From the NCBI GenBank assembly GCA_900765165.1, contig CAAFQR010000014.1, forward strand, positions 1 to 32,439: a stretch of DNA of 32,439 nucleotides, given 5' to 3'. The translations under genes and the position numbers were made by a program. The stretch is from Veillonellaceae bacterium. Its GTDB lineage: Bacteria > Bacillota > Negativicutes > Veillonellales > Veillonellaceae. Each line of letters opens with the position of its first letter. Position 1 is the first letter of the stretch. The notes beneath the pieces are model-generated. The model ran no database searches. It was not told the DNA's origin and saw only the letters and a program-made list of their open reading frames with translations. Below, one piece after another: positions 32,296 through 32,439 of the stretch.

Positions 32296-32439
32296 GCGAA
32301 CGGATATATACGTTTCCTCGTTATGAATTGGCAGCTACCGTGTTGGGGCTCCAGGATAAGCATTTGAAATTATTAGCCGCAGAGCTACCGTGTCATGTAG
32401 TGAGCCGCGGCGACACCTTGCATGTAACCGGCGATGAAG
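32292..32439 (+). CDS. PhoH-family protein, N-terminus only
   Basis: The window ends after 49 codons. The visible part, starting MSERIYTFPRYELAATVLGL and later CHVVSRGDTLHVTGDE, matches the N-terminal KH-like region of PhoH/PhoL ATPases ('RG..l.v.G'). The P-loop ATPase domain would lie outside. GGAGGCAGG precedes the ATG, which overlaps the previous stop. Confidence 0.7.
   Translation, partial: MSERIYTFPRYELAATVLGLQDKHLKLLAAELPCHVVSRGDTLHVTGDE

Noticed and set aside
1..32439. CRISPR arrays, tRNA and rRNA genes, phage integration sites
   Set aside because: Looked for on both strands; no regularly spaced repeats, tRNA cloverleaf or rRNA sequence was recognised.

Overview
The window is about 32.4 kb of bacterial chromosome, most likely from an anaerobic Negativicutes (Veillonella/Megasphaera/Dialister-like) Firmicute. 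This is inferred from a one-domain superoxide reductase, a fused FAD/Fe-S D-lactate dehydrogenase-type protein, the order rpmE-DUF1385-prfA-prmC-sua5-ywlE-rpiB-glyA-upp, strong GGAGG ribosome binding sites and roughly half-GC coding regions. The genus cannot be fixed by reading alone. No rRNA, tRNA, CRISPR array or intact insertion sequence was found.

Layout. 1-885 is the end of an N-acyl-D-amino-acid deacylase-like amidohydrolase. 1217-6220 holds superoxide reductase, aspartate kinase (with an apparent internal start for a separate regulatory subunit) and a 970-residue M16C metallopeptidase, each with its own terminator. 6336-8270 holds a candidate small RNA and a BFD-like [2Fe-2S] protein on the minus strand, a HAD phosphatase on the plus strand, and a minus-strand AdoMet-decarboxylase-like protein with altered catalytic residues. 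8681-11500 is the large D-2-hydroxyacid (D-lactate) dehydrogenase.

11500-13430 is an AT-rich accessory island: the decayed 3' end of a CdiA/filamentous-haemagglutinin-type exoprotein, a small toxin-like ORF with an NNCAT motif, and a membrane protein overlapping it by ATGA (candidate immunity protein). A long inverted repeat closes the island. 13433-16350 returns to housekeeping genes: a DUF896 protein, endonuclease III, a large protein I do not recognise, and a PC4/YdbC-like ssDNA-binding protein with an AT-hook tail.

16437-23654 is a translation and one-carbon block: ribosomal protein L31, a DUF1385 membrane protein, release factor 1 and its methyltransferase PrmC, Sua5, protein-arginine-phosphatase-like YwlE, RpiB, GlyA and Upp. 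A LysR regulator then precedes a MetE-C-terminal-like methyltransferase, whose leader holds three hairpins and regularly spaced GAGAG motifs. 26178-29306 on the minus strand is an MFS transporter plus glutamine-dependent NAD synthetase. 29541-32439 is an overlapping run of two radical SAM proteins and the start of a PhoH-family gene.

Most worth following up: the toxin/immunity remnant at 11815-13288, the AdoMetDC-like protein in which the pyruvoyl serine is Cys, the leader at 24705-24781, and the minus-strand small RNA near 6336-6464.
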